A stretch of DNA of 64,000 nt from Sphingobium sp. C100 (GCF_000508185.1 NZ_AYOY01000187.1:19073-83072), one strand, 5' to 3'; counted from the first letter of the stretch, positions 43,976 to 54,160 are shown. Numbers and translations: made by a program. The notes: a model not told the origin generated them from the sequence alone.

Positions 43976-46117
43976 ATGGCTACTGCTGTTCAGAAGATCA
44001 TCCTGTCGTCCTCGCGCGACATCCCCTTCAACAAGCTGGTGCTCAGCCAGTCCAACGTCCGGCGGATGAAGGCCGGAGTCTCGATCGAGGACCTGGCGGC
44101 CTCGATCGCCCGGCGCGGCCTGATCCAGAGCCTCAGCGTCTTCCCCGTCGTTGACGCCGAAGGCAACGAGACCGGCATGTTCGAGGTGCCCGCCGGCGGC
44201 CGCCGCTTCCGCGCACTCGAACTGCTGGTGAAGCAGAAGCGTCTCGCCAAGATCGCGTCCGTCCCCTGCGTGGTCCGCGATCGCGACGGCGTCATCCTTC
44301 CCGAGGAAGTGTCGCTCGCCGAGAACATCGAGCGCGCGCCGCTCCATCCGCTCGATCAGTTTCGCGCCTTCCACGACATGCTGACCAAGGGCATGACCGA
44401 GGAAGAGATCGCCGCGGCGTTCTTCGTGCCCGTCAACGTGGTCAAGCAGCGGCTGCGCCTCGCGACCGTCTCACCGGTCCTCCACGACGTCTATGCCGAC
44501 GACGGCATGACGCTTGAGCAGCTCATGGCCTTCACGGTCTCCGAAGACCACGAGCGTCAGACCCAGGTCTGGGACGCGATCAAGGACGCCTGGTCGAAGG
44601 AGCCCTATCAGATCCGGCGCATGCTGACCGAGACCACGGTGCGCGCCTCCGACAAGCGTGCCGTCTTCCTCGGCATCGAAGCCTATGAGGCGGCTGGCGG
44701 CATCGTCATGCGCGACCTGTTCCAGTCCGACGATGGCGGCTGGCTGCAGGACGTCGGGCTTCTCGATCGCCTCGTCGCCGAGAAGCTGAAGGCCGAGGCC
44801 GAGGCGATCGCCGCCGAAGGTTGGAAGTGGATCGAGGTGGCGGTCAGCTTCCCCTACGATGCCGTGCGCGGCCTTCACGAGGTCTCCGGTACGCCGATCG
44901 ATCTATCGGCGGAGGAACAGGCGACCATCGAGGCGCTCACCGCCGAGCAGGCCAGGCTCGAAGCGGAATATCAGGACGCCGACGAACTGCCCGACGAGGT
45001 CGACGAGCGTATGGGCGAGATCGAGACGGCTCTGGCGACGTTCGACGATCGCCCGGAGCACTTCGACCCGACCGACATCGCCATCGCCGGCGTCTTCGTC
45101 AGCATCGACGCCGACGGATCGCTTTCGGTCGACCGCGGCTTCGTCCGGCCCGAGGATGTGCCTCAGGTCCGGACCGATGGTGAGGAAGGATCGGAGAAGG
45201 AGATCGAATCCGATGGCACCGCGAGCCCGTCGGTGCAGCGCGCCGTCATCACCATCGGCGGCCAGCCTGTCGAACCGGAGGACGATGAGGACGACAGCAT
45301 CAAGCCGTTGCCCGAACGCCTCGTGATCGAGCTGACCGCCTACCGCACCCTCGCGTTGCGCAACGCGGTGGCGGAAAACCCGCACATCGCCATGACGGCG
45401 CTTCTCCACAAGCTGGTCTCGGACAACTTCATGACCCGCATGTACACGGGCGCCATGGAAGCGGGGGTGAAACACATCTTCTTCCCGGTTCAGGACGAGA
45501 CGCTGAAAGACAGCCCCTCCGCGCGGGCTGTGCAGGAGCGTCACGACGCCTGGGCCGCCGACATCCCGAAGGACGACGACGCCCTCTGGGACTGGCTCGC
45601 CGCGCTTGACGATGCCAGCCGCATGGCTTTGCTGGCGCATTGCGTCAGCTATGGGGTCAACGCCCTCTATGAGCGGCCGAACCCGCACAGCGCGGGCGGC
45701 GTGTCGCAGCATACGCTCGATATGAGGCTCGCGCAGGCCGACCGGCTGACGCGGGCGACCGGGCTCGACTTGGTCGAAGCTGGGTGGCGCCCGACCTTCG
45801 GCAACTACCTCAACCGTGTCACCAAGCCGCGCATCCTCGAAGCCGTCCGCGAGGGCGCCGGCGAACGGGCGGCCCAACTCATCGACCATCTGAAGAAGGG
45901 AGACATGGCCAAGGAAGCCGAGCGTCTCCTCGCCGACAGCGGCTGGCTGCCTGAGCCGCTTCGGATTGCCGACGTCGACGGCGATCCGGCATCGGAAGTG
46001 GACGGCGGCGGAGAAGCCGACGGGGCCGAACTACCTGACTTCCTCAACGCCGACGATGACTTGGAATCGCCGGCCGATGGCGAAGATGACGAGCGTCACC
46101 TCATCGCTGCCGAATGA
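43976..46117 (+). CDS. parB: ParB/RepB/Spo0J-family partition-type protein
   Basis: A 713-residue protein. The N-terminal ParB nuclease-like domain (about residues 18-120) contains GVSIEDLAASIARRGLIQSL, VPAGGRRFRALELL and LPEEVSLAENIERAPLHPLDQF, followed by the helix-turn-helix (MTEEEIAAAFFVPVNVVKQRLRLATVSP). A long C-terminal part unlike chromosomal ParB, with an acidic stretch (PEDDEDDSIKPLPERL), matches the large ICE/plasmid variants. Without a matching centromere it may act in element maintenance or as a nuclease. ParA is not adjacent but lies at 59327. A strong hairpin terminator follows. Confidence 0.85.
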   Translation: MATAVQKIILSSSRDIPFNKLVLSQSNVRRMKAGVSIEDLAASIARRGLIQSLSVFPVVDAEGNETGMFEVPAGGRRFRALELLVKQKRLAKIASVPCVVRDRDGVILPEEVSLAENIERAPLHPLDQFRAFHDMLTKGMTEEEIAAAFFVPVNVVKQRLRLATVSPVLHDVYADDGMTLEQLMAFTVSEDHERQTQVWDAIKDAWSKEPYQIRRMLTETTVRASDKRAVFLGIEAYEAAGGIVMRDLFQSDDGGWLQDVGLLDRLVAEKLKAEAEAIAAEGWKWIEVAVSFPYDAVRGLHEVSGTPIDLSAEEQATIEALTAEQARLEAEYQDADELPDEVDERMGEIETALATFDDRPEHFDPTDIAIAGVFVSIDADGSLSVDRGFVRPEDVPQVRTDGEEGSEKEIESDGTASPSVQRAVITIGGQPVEPEDDEDDSIKPLPERLVIELTAYRTLALRNAVAENPHIAMTALLHKLVSDNFMTRMYTGAMEAGVKHIFFPVQDETLKDSPSARAVQERHDAWAADIPKDDDALWDWLAALDDASRMALLAHCVSYGVNALYERPNPHSAGGVSQHTLDMRLAQADRLTRATGLDLVEAGWRPTFGNYLNRVTKPRILEAVREGAGERAAQLIDHLKKGDMAKEAERLLADSGWLPEPLRIADVDGDPASEVDGGGEADGAELPDFLNADDDLESPADGEDDERHLIAAE

Positions 46118-46170
46118 GCGGCTCGCGGGGCCGCTTCGGCCGCTCCGCAACTTTCAATCCCATCCACTCA

Positions 46171-46197
46171 GAGCCCGGCACAGCGCCGGGCTCTTTT
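46171..46197 (+). terminator. Rho-independent terminator after the parB-like gene
   Basis: Nine-bp perfect stem GAGCCCGGC / GCCGGGCTC with a 5-base loop, followed by TTTT. Confidence 0.8.
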
Positions 46198-46214
46198 CGT
46201 TTCAGGAGCCTGAT

Positions 46215-46616
46215 ATGGCCGAATATCTCACCCGCTTCTCCTGCCTGCTCGACGTCGGCTCGGTCGCCAATGTCGCGCAGGCGTTCGACATCTACACCGC
46301 GCTGATGGCCGAGAACGGTCGCGAGGACCCGCCCGCCGAGCCGTTCCTGCTCTCCCTGACGCCCGAACACGGCGCGACACGCCTCTGGCTTCGCGACCCC
46401 GGGACCGCCGATCCGCAATTGCTGGTCACCTTCGTCACCCGCTGCGCGGAGACATTCGCGCTCACCGGCACCTGGGGCTTTCAGTGGGCCGGCGTCGCCT
46501 CGGAACCTGTCGTCGACGGTTGCTCCGGCGGCGCCCATCTGCTCGATCTCTCCACCGGCCGCACGATCGAGTGGATCAGCACCGGCCGGTGGCTAGCTGA
46601 GGGAGGTGTGCGATGA
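46215..46616 (+). CDS. Uncharacterised ICE backbone protein, 133 residues
   Basis: Begins MAEYLTRFSCLLDVGSVANV and has a compact alpha/beta composition, with EPFLLSLTPEHGATRLWLRD and GAHLLDLSTGRTIEWIST. I do not recognise a named domain, but the gene is constant between parB and the strawberry-notch gene in this kind of element. It has AGGAG eight bases upstream and is bracketed by two hairpin terminators, so it is transcribed as its own unit. Confidence 0.65.
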   Translation: MAEYLTRFSCLLDVGSVANVAQAFDIYTALMAENGREDPPAEPFLLSLTPEHGATRLWLRDPGTADPQLLVTFVTRCAETFALTGTWGFQWAGVASEPVVDGCSGGAHLLDLSTGRTIEWISTGRWLAEGGVR

Positions 46617-46631
46617 TTCCCGACCATGCGC

Positions 46632-46661
46632 GCGCCCGGCCTCACGGTCGGGCGCTTTTTT
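46632..46661 (+). terminator. Rho-independent terminator
   Basis: Seven-bp stem GCGCCCG / CGGGCGC followed by six T residues, directly after the 133-residue gene. Confidence 0.8.
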
Positions 46662-46766
46662 ATGTCAGCGGACGAGAGGGAGAGGACGGCCGGGACGGGT
46701 CGAGTCCGGGCGGTCGAGAGAGAGCGCCGCCGGGCTTGTCCCTTCCGCTCTCCCGAGGTTCCTCCC

Positions 46767-49700
46767 ATGAACATTCTGTCTCCCGTGGCCCTTCCGGCCG
46801 CGCCCGGCACCCGTGCGTCCCCGATCCTCGCGGTGGCGCAACAGCTTCTCGATTATCTCGAACGCGGCCAGCGCATCGACGCCGCGATCCTCCGTGCAGC
46901 CATGGAAGCAGCCTTCGGCGCATCCGACACCAGTGGCGCCTGGGACTGGAAGGCCGCCTATGAGGCCTGCGAGGTCGCGACAGTCCTCTTCCTGCGCAAA
47001 TACGGAAAAGCACTTTTCCGCAAAGCCGCATCTCCGGCTGCACGTTTCTCCGCTCTTTCAAAGATCGCCGGGCTCCTGCCGACGCATACGCGGCGCTCGG
47101 AAGAATCGCAGGCGCTTCAGCAGTTCTCAACGCCGACGCCACTCGGCCTTGCCGCCGTGGCGGCCGCCTCCATTGCTGCTGGCGATATCGTGCTGGAGCC
47201 ATCGGCTGGCACCGGCCTGCTCGCCGTCCTGGCCGAGATTTCAGGCGGAACGCTCCTCCTCAACGAGCTGGCCGAGACCCGTGCCGATCTTCTCGCAGCG
47301 CTGTTTCCGGCCGTTGCCGTCACCCGCTTCGACGCGGCCCAGATCGACGATCATCTCGCGCCGGACGCCACCCCCTCAGTCGTACTGATGAACCCGCCAT
47401 TCTCAGTCATGGCAAACGTCTCCGGCCGCGTGGCCGACGCCGCCTATCGCCATGTCGCTTCTGCACTGGCCCGGCTCGCCGATGGCGGGCGGCTGGTGGC
47501 GATCACTGGCGCCAACTTCAGCCCCGACCATCCGGCTTGGGCTGCGGCCTTCGTCCGGCTTCAGGAGCGTGGCCGCGTCGTCTTCACCGCGGCCGTGGAC
47601 GGCTCGGTCTATGCCAAGCACGGCACGACCATCGACACGCGGCTGACGGTCATCGACAAGTTGCCGGCCGACGATCGTTCGGCATTTCCCCCTTCGCCAG
47701 GCATCGCACCCGATGTCGACACGCTGCTCGGCTGGATCGCGACACAGGTTCCGCCGCGTCCGACTGCAACCCTGCCGCCAGTGAAAACCTCGGCGTCCGC
47801 CGCGTCGCCCCGCACCATTCGCGGATACCGCGCCCGTACCACTGCCGCGCCCGCCACGCCCGCGTCCATCGAGCCGGAAGGCGTCGAACTCCCCTATGAG
47901 ACCGTGGAGTGGACGCCTGCCGAAAACGACCGGATCACCGACGCGATCTATGAAGAATACGGATTGCAGGCGATCCGTATTCCCGGTGCTCAGGCCCACC
48001 CGACCAAGCTGGTGCAATCCGTGGCGATGGCCTCGGTCGCGCCGCCCAGGCCGAGCTACCGGCCCCGGCTGCCCGCCAACATCGTTACCGAAGGGCTTCT
48101 CTCGGACGCCCAGCTCGAAACCATCATCTACGCCGGCGAGGCGCACTCCGACTTCCTCGCGGGGTCGTGGACGCTCGATGAGACCTTCGACGTCGTCTCG
48201 GCCGCACCCGAAGATGCGCCGAACGCCGTGCGGTTCCGCCGGGGCTTCATGCTTGGCGACGGCACCGGTGCGGGCAAGGGTCGCCAGTCGGCCGGCATCA
48301 TCCTCGACAACTGGATGCGGGGGCGCCGCAAGGCGGTGTGGATCTCCAAATCCGACAAACTGCTGGAGGATGCGCAACGCGACTGGTCGGCGCTCGGAAT
48401 GGAGCGGCTGCTGGTCACGCCGCTGTCGCGTTTCCCGCAGGGCAAGGACATCACGCTCTCGGAAGCCGTCCTATTCACCACCTATGCCACGCTACGGTCC
48501 GACGACCGCGGCGAGAAGCTTTCGCGCGTCAAGCAGATCGTCGAATGGTTGGGCTCCGACTTCGATGGAGTGATCATCTTCGACGAGAGCCACGCCATGC
48601 AGAATGCCGCCGGCGGCAAGGGCGAACGCGGCGACGTCGCCGCCTCGCAACAGGGCCGCGCGGGCCTGCGCCTCCAGCACGCGCTGCCGAATGCGCGCGT
48701 CGTCTATGTCTCGGCGACCGGCGCGACCACCGTCCACAATCTCGCCTACGCCCAGCGCCTCGGTCTCTGGGGCGGCGAGGACTTCCCGTTCTCCACCCGC
48801 GCCGAATTCGTCGAAGCGATCGAGGACGGCGGCGTGGCCGCGATGGAAGTGCTGGCCCGCGACCTGCGCTCACTCGGCCTCTACACGGCGCGGTCGCTTT
48901 CCTATGACGGCGTCGAATACGAACTGGTCGAGCACCAGCTAACTCCTGAGCAGACCGGCATTTACGATGTCTATGCCGGAGCCTTCGCCGTCATCCATAA
49001 CAATCTCGACGCCGCAATGCAGGCCGCCAACATCACCGGCGGCCCTGATGGCAGTGGGGGCACGTTGAACCGCCAGGCCAAATCCGCGGCCCGCTCAGCC
49101 TTCGAATCCGCCAAGCAGCGCTTTTTCGGCCATCTGCTGACGTCGATGAAGACGCCGACGCTTATCCGCTCGATCGAGCAGGACCTGGCGGACGGCCATG
49201 CCGCCGTGATCCAGATCGTCTCGACCGGCGAGGCATTGATGGAACGCCGGCTCGCGGAGATCCCGACGGAAGAATGGAACGACGTCCGGGTGGACATCAC
49301 CCCGCGCGAGTACGTTCTGGATTATCTCGCCCATTCCTTCCCGGTGCAGCTCTATGAGCCCTTCACCGACAGCGAGGGCAACCTGTCGTCGCGACCGGTG
49401 TTTCGCGACGGCCAGCCGGTCGAGAGCCGCGACGCCGTTGCCCGTCGTGACCGTTTGATCGAGAGGCTCGCTTCGCTGCCGCCGGTCCCCGGCGCGCTCG
49501 ATCAGATCGTCCAGCGTTTCGGCACCGACATCGTGGCGGAGGTGACGGGACGGTCGCGCCGCATCGTCCGCAAGACCAGCCCCGGTGGCGTTGACCGTCT
49601 CACTGTTGAGAACCGCGCCGGATTGGCCAATCTCGCCGAGACCCAAGCGTTCATGGAAGATCAGAAACGCATCCTGATCTTCTCCGACGCCGGCGGCACC

Positions 49701-51104
49701 GGGCGCAGCTACCACGCCGACCTGTCGGCGCGGAACCAGCGGCTGCGCGTCCACTATCTGCTGGAGCCGGGCTGGAAGGCCGACGCCGCCATACAGGGCC
49801 TGGGCCGCACCAACAGGACCAACCAGGCGCAGCCGCCGCTGTTCCGGCCGATCTCGACCGACGTGAAAGCGGAGAAGCGCTTCCTCTCGACCATCGCACG
49901 CCGACTCGACACGCTCGGCGCAATCACGCGCGGCCAGCGCCAGACTGGCGGCCAGGGCCTGTTCCGGCCCGAGGATAATCTGGAATCGCACTACGCCCGC
50001 GACGCCCTGCGGCAGCTCTACCTGCTGTTGGTGCGCGGCAAGGTCGACGGCTGCTCGCTCCAGATGTTCGAGGACGCCACCGGCCTCTCGCTGATGGATT
50101 CCACCGGCATCAAGGACGAACTGCCGCCGATCACCACCTTCCTGAACAGGCTATTGGCACTGACCATCGACCTTCAGGGTGTCCTGTTCACCGCGTTCGA
50201 GCGGCTGTTGAACGCCAAGATCGAAGGCGCCATCGCCTCGGGCAGCTATGACGTGGGGCTGGAGACACTGCAGGCCGAGAGCTTCATCGTCACCGACCGC
50301 CGAACGATCCACGTCCATCCTGGCACCGGGGCCGAGGCTCGGCTGCTGACCATCACCCAGCGCCAGCGAAACCGTCCCGTGACGCTGGCCGAGGCGCTCG
50401 ACCATCTCGATGATCCGGGCGCGAAGCTGCTGGTCAACGAGCGTTCGGGCCGCGCCGCCGTGCAGATCCCGACCACCAGCATCATGCTGGACGATGGCGA
50501 GATCGAACGGCGCGTGCGGTTGATCCGACCGATGGAGGCGCACAACATCCCCTTCAAGATGATGGATGAGACCCATTGGATCGACGCGGACCGGGCGGGC
50601 TTCACCGCGGCATGGAACGCCGAGGTAGCCGAGGTGCCGGAGTATGCCGAAAGCACCATCCATGTCGTCAGCGGCCTATTGCTGCCGATCTGGAAACGCC
50701 TCCCGAGCGAGTCGACGCGGGTTTATCGACTCCAGACCGACGACGGCGAGCGCATCGTTGGCCGCCGTGTCTCCGCCGCCTGGGTAGCCGGCGCGCTCGC
50801 GACCGGCACCTCGACCCTGACGCCCGACGATGCCTTCATGGCGCTGATGGACGGGAAGACCATCCTCGACCTCACCGAGGGTCTTCAGCTTCGCCGCGTC
50901 CGCGTCATGGGCGCCAACCGCATCGAGCTGTCGGGATTCACCGACGCCATGCGCGATCGCCTGCGGGCCTATGGCCTATTCCACGAGATCATCTCGTGGA
51001 AGCTGCGAATGTTTGTGCCGACCGATACGACCGGGGCGACCATCCTCGCCAAGGTGCTGGAGCGCTATCCGGTCGAGCGCGTCAGCGAGCGGGAGGCGGC
51101 GTGA
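46767..51104 (+). CDS. Strawberry-notch-type helicase with N-terminal DNA methylase domain
   Basis: A 1445-residue protein. The first third is an N6-adenine-type methyltransferase: SAM site LEPSAGTGLLAVLAE and catalytic VLMNPPFSVM (about residue 208). A linker (about 330-380, Pro/Ala/Thr-rich) leads to a strawberry-notch helicase: Walker A-like LGDGTGAGKGRQSAGII (about 497), VIIFDESHAMQNA (about 604), and helicase motif SDAGGTGRSYHADL with IQGLGRTNRTNQ. Such fusions occur on conjugative elements and may protect incoming DNA by methylation or anti-restriction, though this is unproven. ATG 46767 replaces a longer open frame that crosses the terminator. The stop overlaps the next start (TGATG). 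Confidence 0.85.
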   Translation: MNILSPVALPAAPGTRASPILAVAQQLLDYLERGQRIDAAILRAAMEAAFGASDTSGAWDWKAAYEACEVATVLFLRKYGKALFRKAASPAARFSALSKIAGLLPTHTRRSEESQALQQFSTPTPLGLAAVAAASIAAGDIVLEPSAGTGLLAVLAEISGGTLLLNELAETRADLLAALFPAVAVTRFDAAQIDDHLAPDATPSVVLMNPPFSVMANVSGRVADAAYRHVASALARLADGGRLVAITGANFSPDHPAWAAAFVRLQERGRVVFTAAVDGSVYAKHGTTIDTRLTVIDKLPADDRSAFPPSPGIAPDVDTLLGWIATQVPPRPTATLPPVKTSASAASPRTIRGYRARTTAAPATPASIEPEGVELPYETVEWTPAENDRITDAIYEEYGLQAIRIPGAQAHPTKLVQSVAMASVAPPRPSYRPRLPANIVTEGLLSDAQLETIIYAGEAHSDFLAGSWTLDETFDVVSAAPEDAPNAVRFRRGFMLGDGTGAGKGRQSAGIILDNWMRGRRKAVWISKSDKLLEDAQRDWSALGMERLLVTPLSRFPQGKDITLSEAVLFTTYATLRSDDRGEKLSRVKQIVEWLGSDFDGVIIFDESHAMQNAAGGKGERGDVAASQQGRAGLRLQHALPNARVVYVSATGATTVHNLAYAQRLGLWGGEDFPFSTRAEFVEAIEDGGVAAMEVLARDLRSLGLYTARSLSYDGVEYELVEHQLTPEQTGIYDVYAGAFAVIHNNLDAAMQAANITGGPDGSGGTLNRQAKSAARSAFESAKQRFFGHLLTSMKTPTLIRSIEQDLADGHAAVIQIVSTGEALMERRLAEIPTEEWNDVRVDITPREYVLDYLAHSFPVQLYEPFTDSEGNLSSRPVFRDGQPVESRDAVARRDRLIERLASLPPVPGALDQIVQRFGTDIVAEVTGRSRRIVRKTSPGGVDRLTVENRAGLANLAETQAFMEDQKRILIFSDAGGTGRSYHADLSARNQRLRVHYLLEPGWKADAAIQGLGRTNRTNQAQPPLFRPISTDVKAEKRFLSTIARRLDTLGAITRGQRQTGGQGLFRPEDNLESHYARDALRQLYLLLVRGKVDGCSLQMFEDATGLSLMDSTGIKDELPPITTFLNRLLALTIDLQGVLFTAFERLLNAKIEGAIASGSYDVGLETLQAESFIVTDRRTIHVHPGTGAEARLLTITQRQRNRPVTLAEALDHLDDPGAKLLVNERSGRAAVQIPTTSIMLDDGEIERRVRLIRPMEAHNIPFKMMDETHWIDADRAGFTAAWNAEVAEVPEYAESTIHVVSGLLLPIWKRLPSESTRVYRLQTDDGERIVGRRVSAAWVAGALATGTSTLTPDDAFMALMDGKTILDLTEGLQLRRVRVMGANRIELSGFTDAMRDRLRAYGLFHEIISWKLRMFVPTDTTGATILAKVLERYPVERVSEREAA

Positions 51105-52150
51105 TGGCACGGCAGGACGCCTCCGAACTGGCATACCGTCTCGGCCGGCAGGCCGAGGCGGTATGCCGCCACTATCTCTCTGCCGGTCATCGCGAGGGCC
51201 GCTATTGGCTGGTCGGCGATGTGCGCAACACGCCCGGCCGCTCGATGTTCGTGCGGCTGAAAGGCGGCGAAACCGGCAAGGGCGCCGCCGGCAAATGGAC
51301 CGACGCGGCCACCGGCGAGTATGGAGATCTGCTGGACGTCATCCGCGAGAGCTGCGGCCTAGTCGAATTCAAGGATGTCGCCGATGAGGCGCGCATCTTC
51401 CTGTCGATGCCCCATCCCGAACCGGACCGTCCACATGGTGGCGAGCGCACGTCACCAGCGTCGACCGGATCGCCGGAAGCGGCCCGGCGGCTGTTCGCCA
51501 TGGCGCAGCCGATTTCGGGCACACTCGTAAAGACGTATCTCCGTACACGCGGCATTACGGATTTGCACGGAACCGGAAGCCTGCGCTTCCATCCCCGCTG
51601 CTACTACCGGCCTGACGAACATTCCCCGACCGAGACCTGGCCAGCGATGATCGCATCGGTCACCGATCTCGCCGGGCGTCAAACCGGCGCGCATCGCACC
51701 TGGCTCGCTGCAGACGGCTCGGGCAAGGCTCCGATCGACACGCCGAGACGGGCGATGGGCGACCTTCTGGGACATTCCGTTCGCTTCGGTGTGGCTGGCG
51801 ACGTAATGGCGGCGGGCGAAGGCATCGAGACGATATTGTCGCTCAGGATGGCGCTGCCCAACATGCCGATGGCGGCGGCGCTTTCGGCGGCGCATCTCTC
51901 GGCCATCCTGTTCCCCGACACGCTGCGCCGGCTCTACATAGCCCGCGACAATGATCCGGCCGGCGACGGTGCGATGGCGACATTGATCGAACGGGCGAAC
52001 GCGGCCGGGATCGAGGCGGTCGTGGTGTCTCCAAACCTAGGCGACTTCAACGAGGATCTTCGCCTAGCTGGCCTGGACAGCCTCCGGGCAGCGACCCGGG
52101 TGCAGATCGCGCCACAGGACGTCGCACGCTTCATGGCGCTGGCGGCATAG
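51104..52150 (+). CDS. Toprim-domain primase-like protein
   Basis: A 348-residue protein with an N-terminal DUF7146-like region (YLSAGHREGRYWLVGDVRNTPGRSMFVRL, GKGAAGKWTDAATGEYGDLLDVI) and a C-terminal Toprim domain (VMAAGEGIETILSLRMALP, RRLYIARDNDPAGDGAM), with the acidic metal residues E and DxD in place. The family resembles plasmid primases and may prime transferred single-stranded DNA. Translation is coupled to the helicase gene through TGATG. Confidence 0.82.
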   Translation: MARQDASELAYRLGRQAEAVCRHYLSAGHREGRYWLVGDVRNTPGRSMFVRLKGGETGKGAAGKWTDAATGEYGDLLDVIRESCGLVEFKDVADEARIFLSMPHPEPDRPHGGERTSPASTGSPEAARRLFAMAQPISGTLVKTYLRTRGITDLHGTGSLRFHPRCYYRPDEHSPTETWPAMIASVTDLAGRQTGAHRTWLAADGSGKAPIDTPRRAMGDLLGHSVRFGVAGDVMAAGEGIETILSLRMALPNMPMAAALSAAHLSAILFPDTLRRLYIARDNDPAGDGAMATLIERANAAGIEAVVVSPNLGDFNEDLRLAGLDSLRAATRVQIAPQDVARFMALAA

Positions 52151-52465
52151 GCCGACAGGAGAATGCAGGCTGCGGGTGCGCCGTCGTCGGCATCGCTCGG
52201 ATGATCTTGAGGTCGGAGAGAACCGCGCCCCGGCCTTCGAGAGGGCGATCGGCCAGCAAACGGCCCGGACCCGCAATGTCTGCGGCGGACTATTTTCCGG
52301 CGCGGCCAAGGGCCGCTTTCCATCGCGAAACAAAATAGCCCGCCTTCGTCATCCTCCGCTGTGCTCCGGCCCTCCGCTTCGCTGCGGGTGCAGGTCCGAA
52401 CCGCCCGCCGGCTTTCGTCGCCATGAAGGCCGCGAGGGTCGCGGTCGAACCGACGGAGCATCCCG
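52151..52465. other. Leader region of the DUF2493 gene
   Basis: No gene seen. GC-rich with several short hairpins. GGAG lies 8 bases before the ATG, in a context (ACGGAGCATCCCG) resembling the ribosome-site context of the DUF932 and parB leaders. Confidence 0.4.
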
Positions 52466-53401
52466 ATGAGCGAGCACGACGACTTTGAACCGCACCACGC
52501 CTCTTCACCCACCGACCATGTCCTGAGCGAACTCCAGCTTTACGGCTACCGTCCCTTCACGGATGAGCCCGATCCACGACCGCTTCCGGAGGGCGACCAT
52601 GTCGCCGGCGCCATCGCCGATATCTTCGACGCCCTGATCGTCACTCTGGAGGACACCCGCCTCGAGCCCGACCTCGACGATCTCCTCTGGTCGACGGTCA
52701 ATGTCTTCCACCGAGCCACCGACCGGATCGAGCGCGAGTTGGACAACAATGAGCAGGCGCAGCGTCGCGGTCAGCGCGAACAGGATGGCAGCGAAGTAAA
52801 GGCCGTCGAGCTGGAACGCCTGACGGCGGAGGGCCAAACCATGATCGAACGCCGCAACGCCTTCGAGTTAATGCGCGACCAGGCCGCCGAACACTATGAG
52901 CGCCACACCGGGTCGAACTGGCGTCCCCGCAGCGGGTCGATGGTCAACCACCGCAATCTCACCTCGGCGATGATCGACAGCCGGGACTTCCTTGCCGCCA
53001 AGAAGCGCGCCGACAATCAGGTGCTGCTACCCGCCGGCCCGAAAATCGCCTTCACGGGTGGGCTCGACTTCAACGATCACCACCTGATCTGGGCTAAGCT
53101 CGATCAGGTTCACGCCAAACATCCCGACATGGTGCTGCTGCACGGCAAGTCGCCGAAGGGCGCCGAGAAGATCGCCGCCAAATGGGCCGACACCCGCAAA
53201 GTGCCACAGGTAGGCTTCGCCCCCGACTGGACGAAACATGCCAAGGCCGCGCCGTTCAAGCGCAACGATCAGATGCTCGACGTCCTGCCGATCGGGGTGA
53301 TCGTCTTTCCCGGCACCGGCATTCAGGACAATCTCGCCGACAAGGCGAAGAAGCTCGGCATTCCGCTGTTCGATTTCCGTCCGAAGGGAGGCGGCGCGTG
53401 A
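52466..53401 (+). CDS. DUF2493 (SLOG-like) family protein
   Basis: A 311-residue protein with an N-terminal variable part (DHVLSELQLYGYRPFTDEPDPRPLP) and a C-terminal DUF2493 Rossmann-like domain (KIAFTGGLDFNDHHLIWAKLDQV, MVLLHGKSPKGAEKIAAKWA, IGVIVFPGTGIQDNLADKAKKLGIPLFDF). The domain belongs to the SLOG group that binds nucleotide-derived ligands, but no biochemical role is known for the ICE versions. A charged helix (about residues 95-135, RIERELDNNEQAQRRGQRE) may be a coiled coil. Confidence 0.82.
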   Translation: MSEHDDFEPHHASSPTDHVLSELQLYGYRPFTDEPDPRPLPEGDHVAGAIADIFDALIVTLEDTRLEPDLDDLLWSTVNVFHRATDRIERELDNNEQAQRRGQREQDGSEVKAVELERLTAEGQTMIERRNAFELMRDQAAEHYERHTGSNWRPRSGSMVNHRNLTSAMIDSRDFLAAKKRADNQVLLPAGPKIAFTGGLDFNDHHLIWAKLDQVHAKHPDMVLLHGKSPKGAEKIAAKWADTRKVPQVGFAPDWTKHAKAAPFKRNDQMLDVLPIGVIVFPGTGIQDNLADKAKKLGIPLFDFRPKGGGA

Positions 53402-53407
53402 GCGCCG

Positions 53408-54160
53408 TCACCCCAGGTCGACGCCCCAGAACTTCAGCACCGCGAGCACTTCCTCCTTCGGATAATGGAGGAAGGCCGCATTCGCGAGGTCGGCCTTCAG
53501 CTTGCCCTTCCGCTTGGCAATCTCGCGCTCGATCCGTTCCCCGAACGGCGCTGTACCCGGCGGAAGCAGTCCAGGGCGCTCTGGACAAGGCCAGCGCTTC
53601 GGATAGCCTTCGGGAATCCAGCCGTTCTTGACCCTCTCATATTGCTCGGCAACCGATGGATGCTCGCAAGCCCAGCCGTAAAGGTGGAAAGCGCACACCC
53701 GCAGCATCGCCTTGATTTCAGGCATCGTGTCCGTGAAGCCTTTGAGCGGGGTCGGCAGCCACACCATATTGGCGACGCAGGAGAAGTAGCGCAGATCCTG
53801 GACGACGCTGCTTTGCTGAGCGAACGAGGGATCGTCGTATCCCCAGATGTGACACACGGTCCAGTTCTTCGGCTTCGGCGCCGCGACGCCCAGAGCCGCC
53901 ACGAGTGCATTGAGCGCGGCGACATTGCCCTCGAACTTCTCAGCGGTGATCTTGGTCGCCTTTTTCGTGTTCGTGTACCGGCGCGACCACACAGCGTCAT
54001 AGAGCGGCCGTCCGCGAGCCGTATGCGGCGCCCATACCGGCAGACGCCGGAAAGTCTCCAGATTCACCCACCGGGCCGTCCGCTCGATCAGTTCGACCAC
54101 TGCCGGAAGATCATCTCGAAGGGCGTCGTTGCCGTCTGGTATGTGAAATCCGGCTGCCAT
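53408..54160 (-). CDS. Uncharacterised protein, possibly HNH-nuclease related
   Basis: A 250-residue gene on the opposite strand to the surrounding backbone. I do not recognise it firmly. The order NWTVCHIWGYDD, SCVANMVWLPTPLKGFTD, then AFHLYGWACEHP places His, Asn and His residues as in degenerate HNH nucleases. NTKKATKITAEKFEGNVAALNALV is a likely helical arm. Orientation and isolation mark it as cargo inserted between DUF2493 and the following small genes, perhaps a defence protein. No ribosome site is visible before the ATG. Confidence 0.5.
   Translation of the reverse strand: MAAGFHIPDGNDALRDDLPAVVELIERTARWVNLETFRRLPVWAPHTARGRPLYDAVWSRRYTNTKKATKITAEKFEGNVAALNALVAALGVAAPKPKNWTVCHIWGYDDPSFAQQSSVVQDLRYFSCVANMVWLPTPLKGFTDTMPEIKAMLRVCAFHLYGWACEHPSVAEQYERVKNGWIPEGYPKRWPCPERPGLLPPGTAPFGERIEREIAKRKGKLKADLANAAFLHYPKEEVLAVLKFWGVDLG

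Noticed and set aside
50576..51103. N-terminal extension of the Toprim protein into the helicase gene.
   Set aside because: The extension is a low-complexity shadow; the TGATG start at 51104 begins the recognisable protein.
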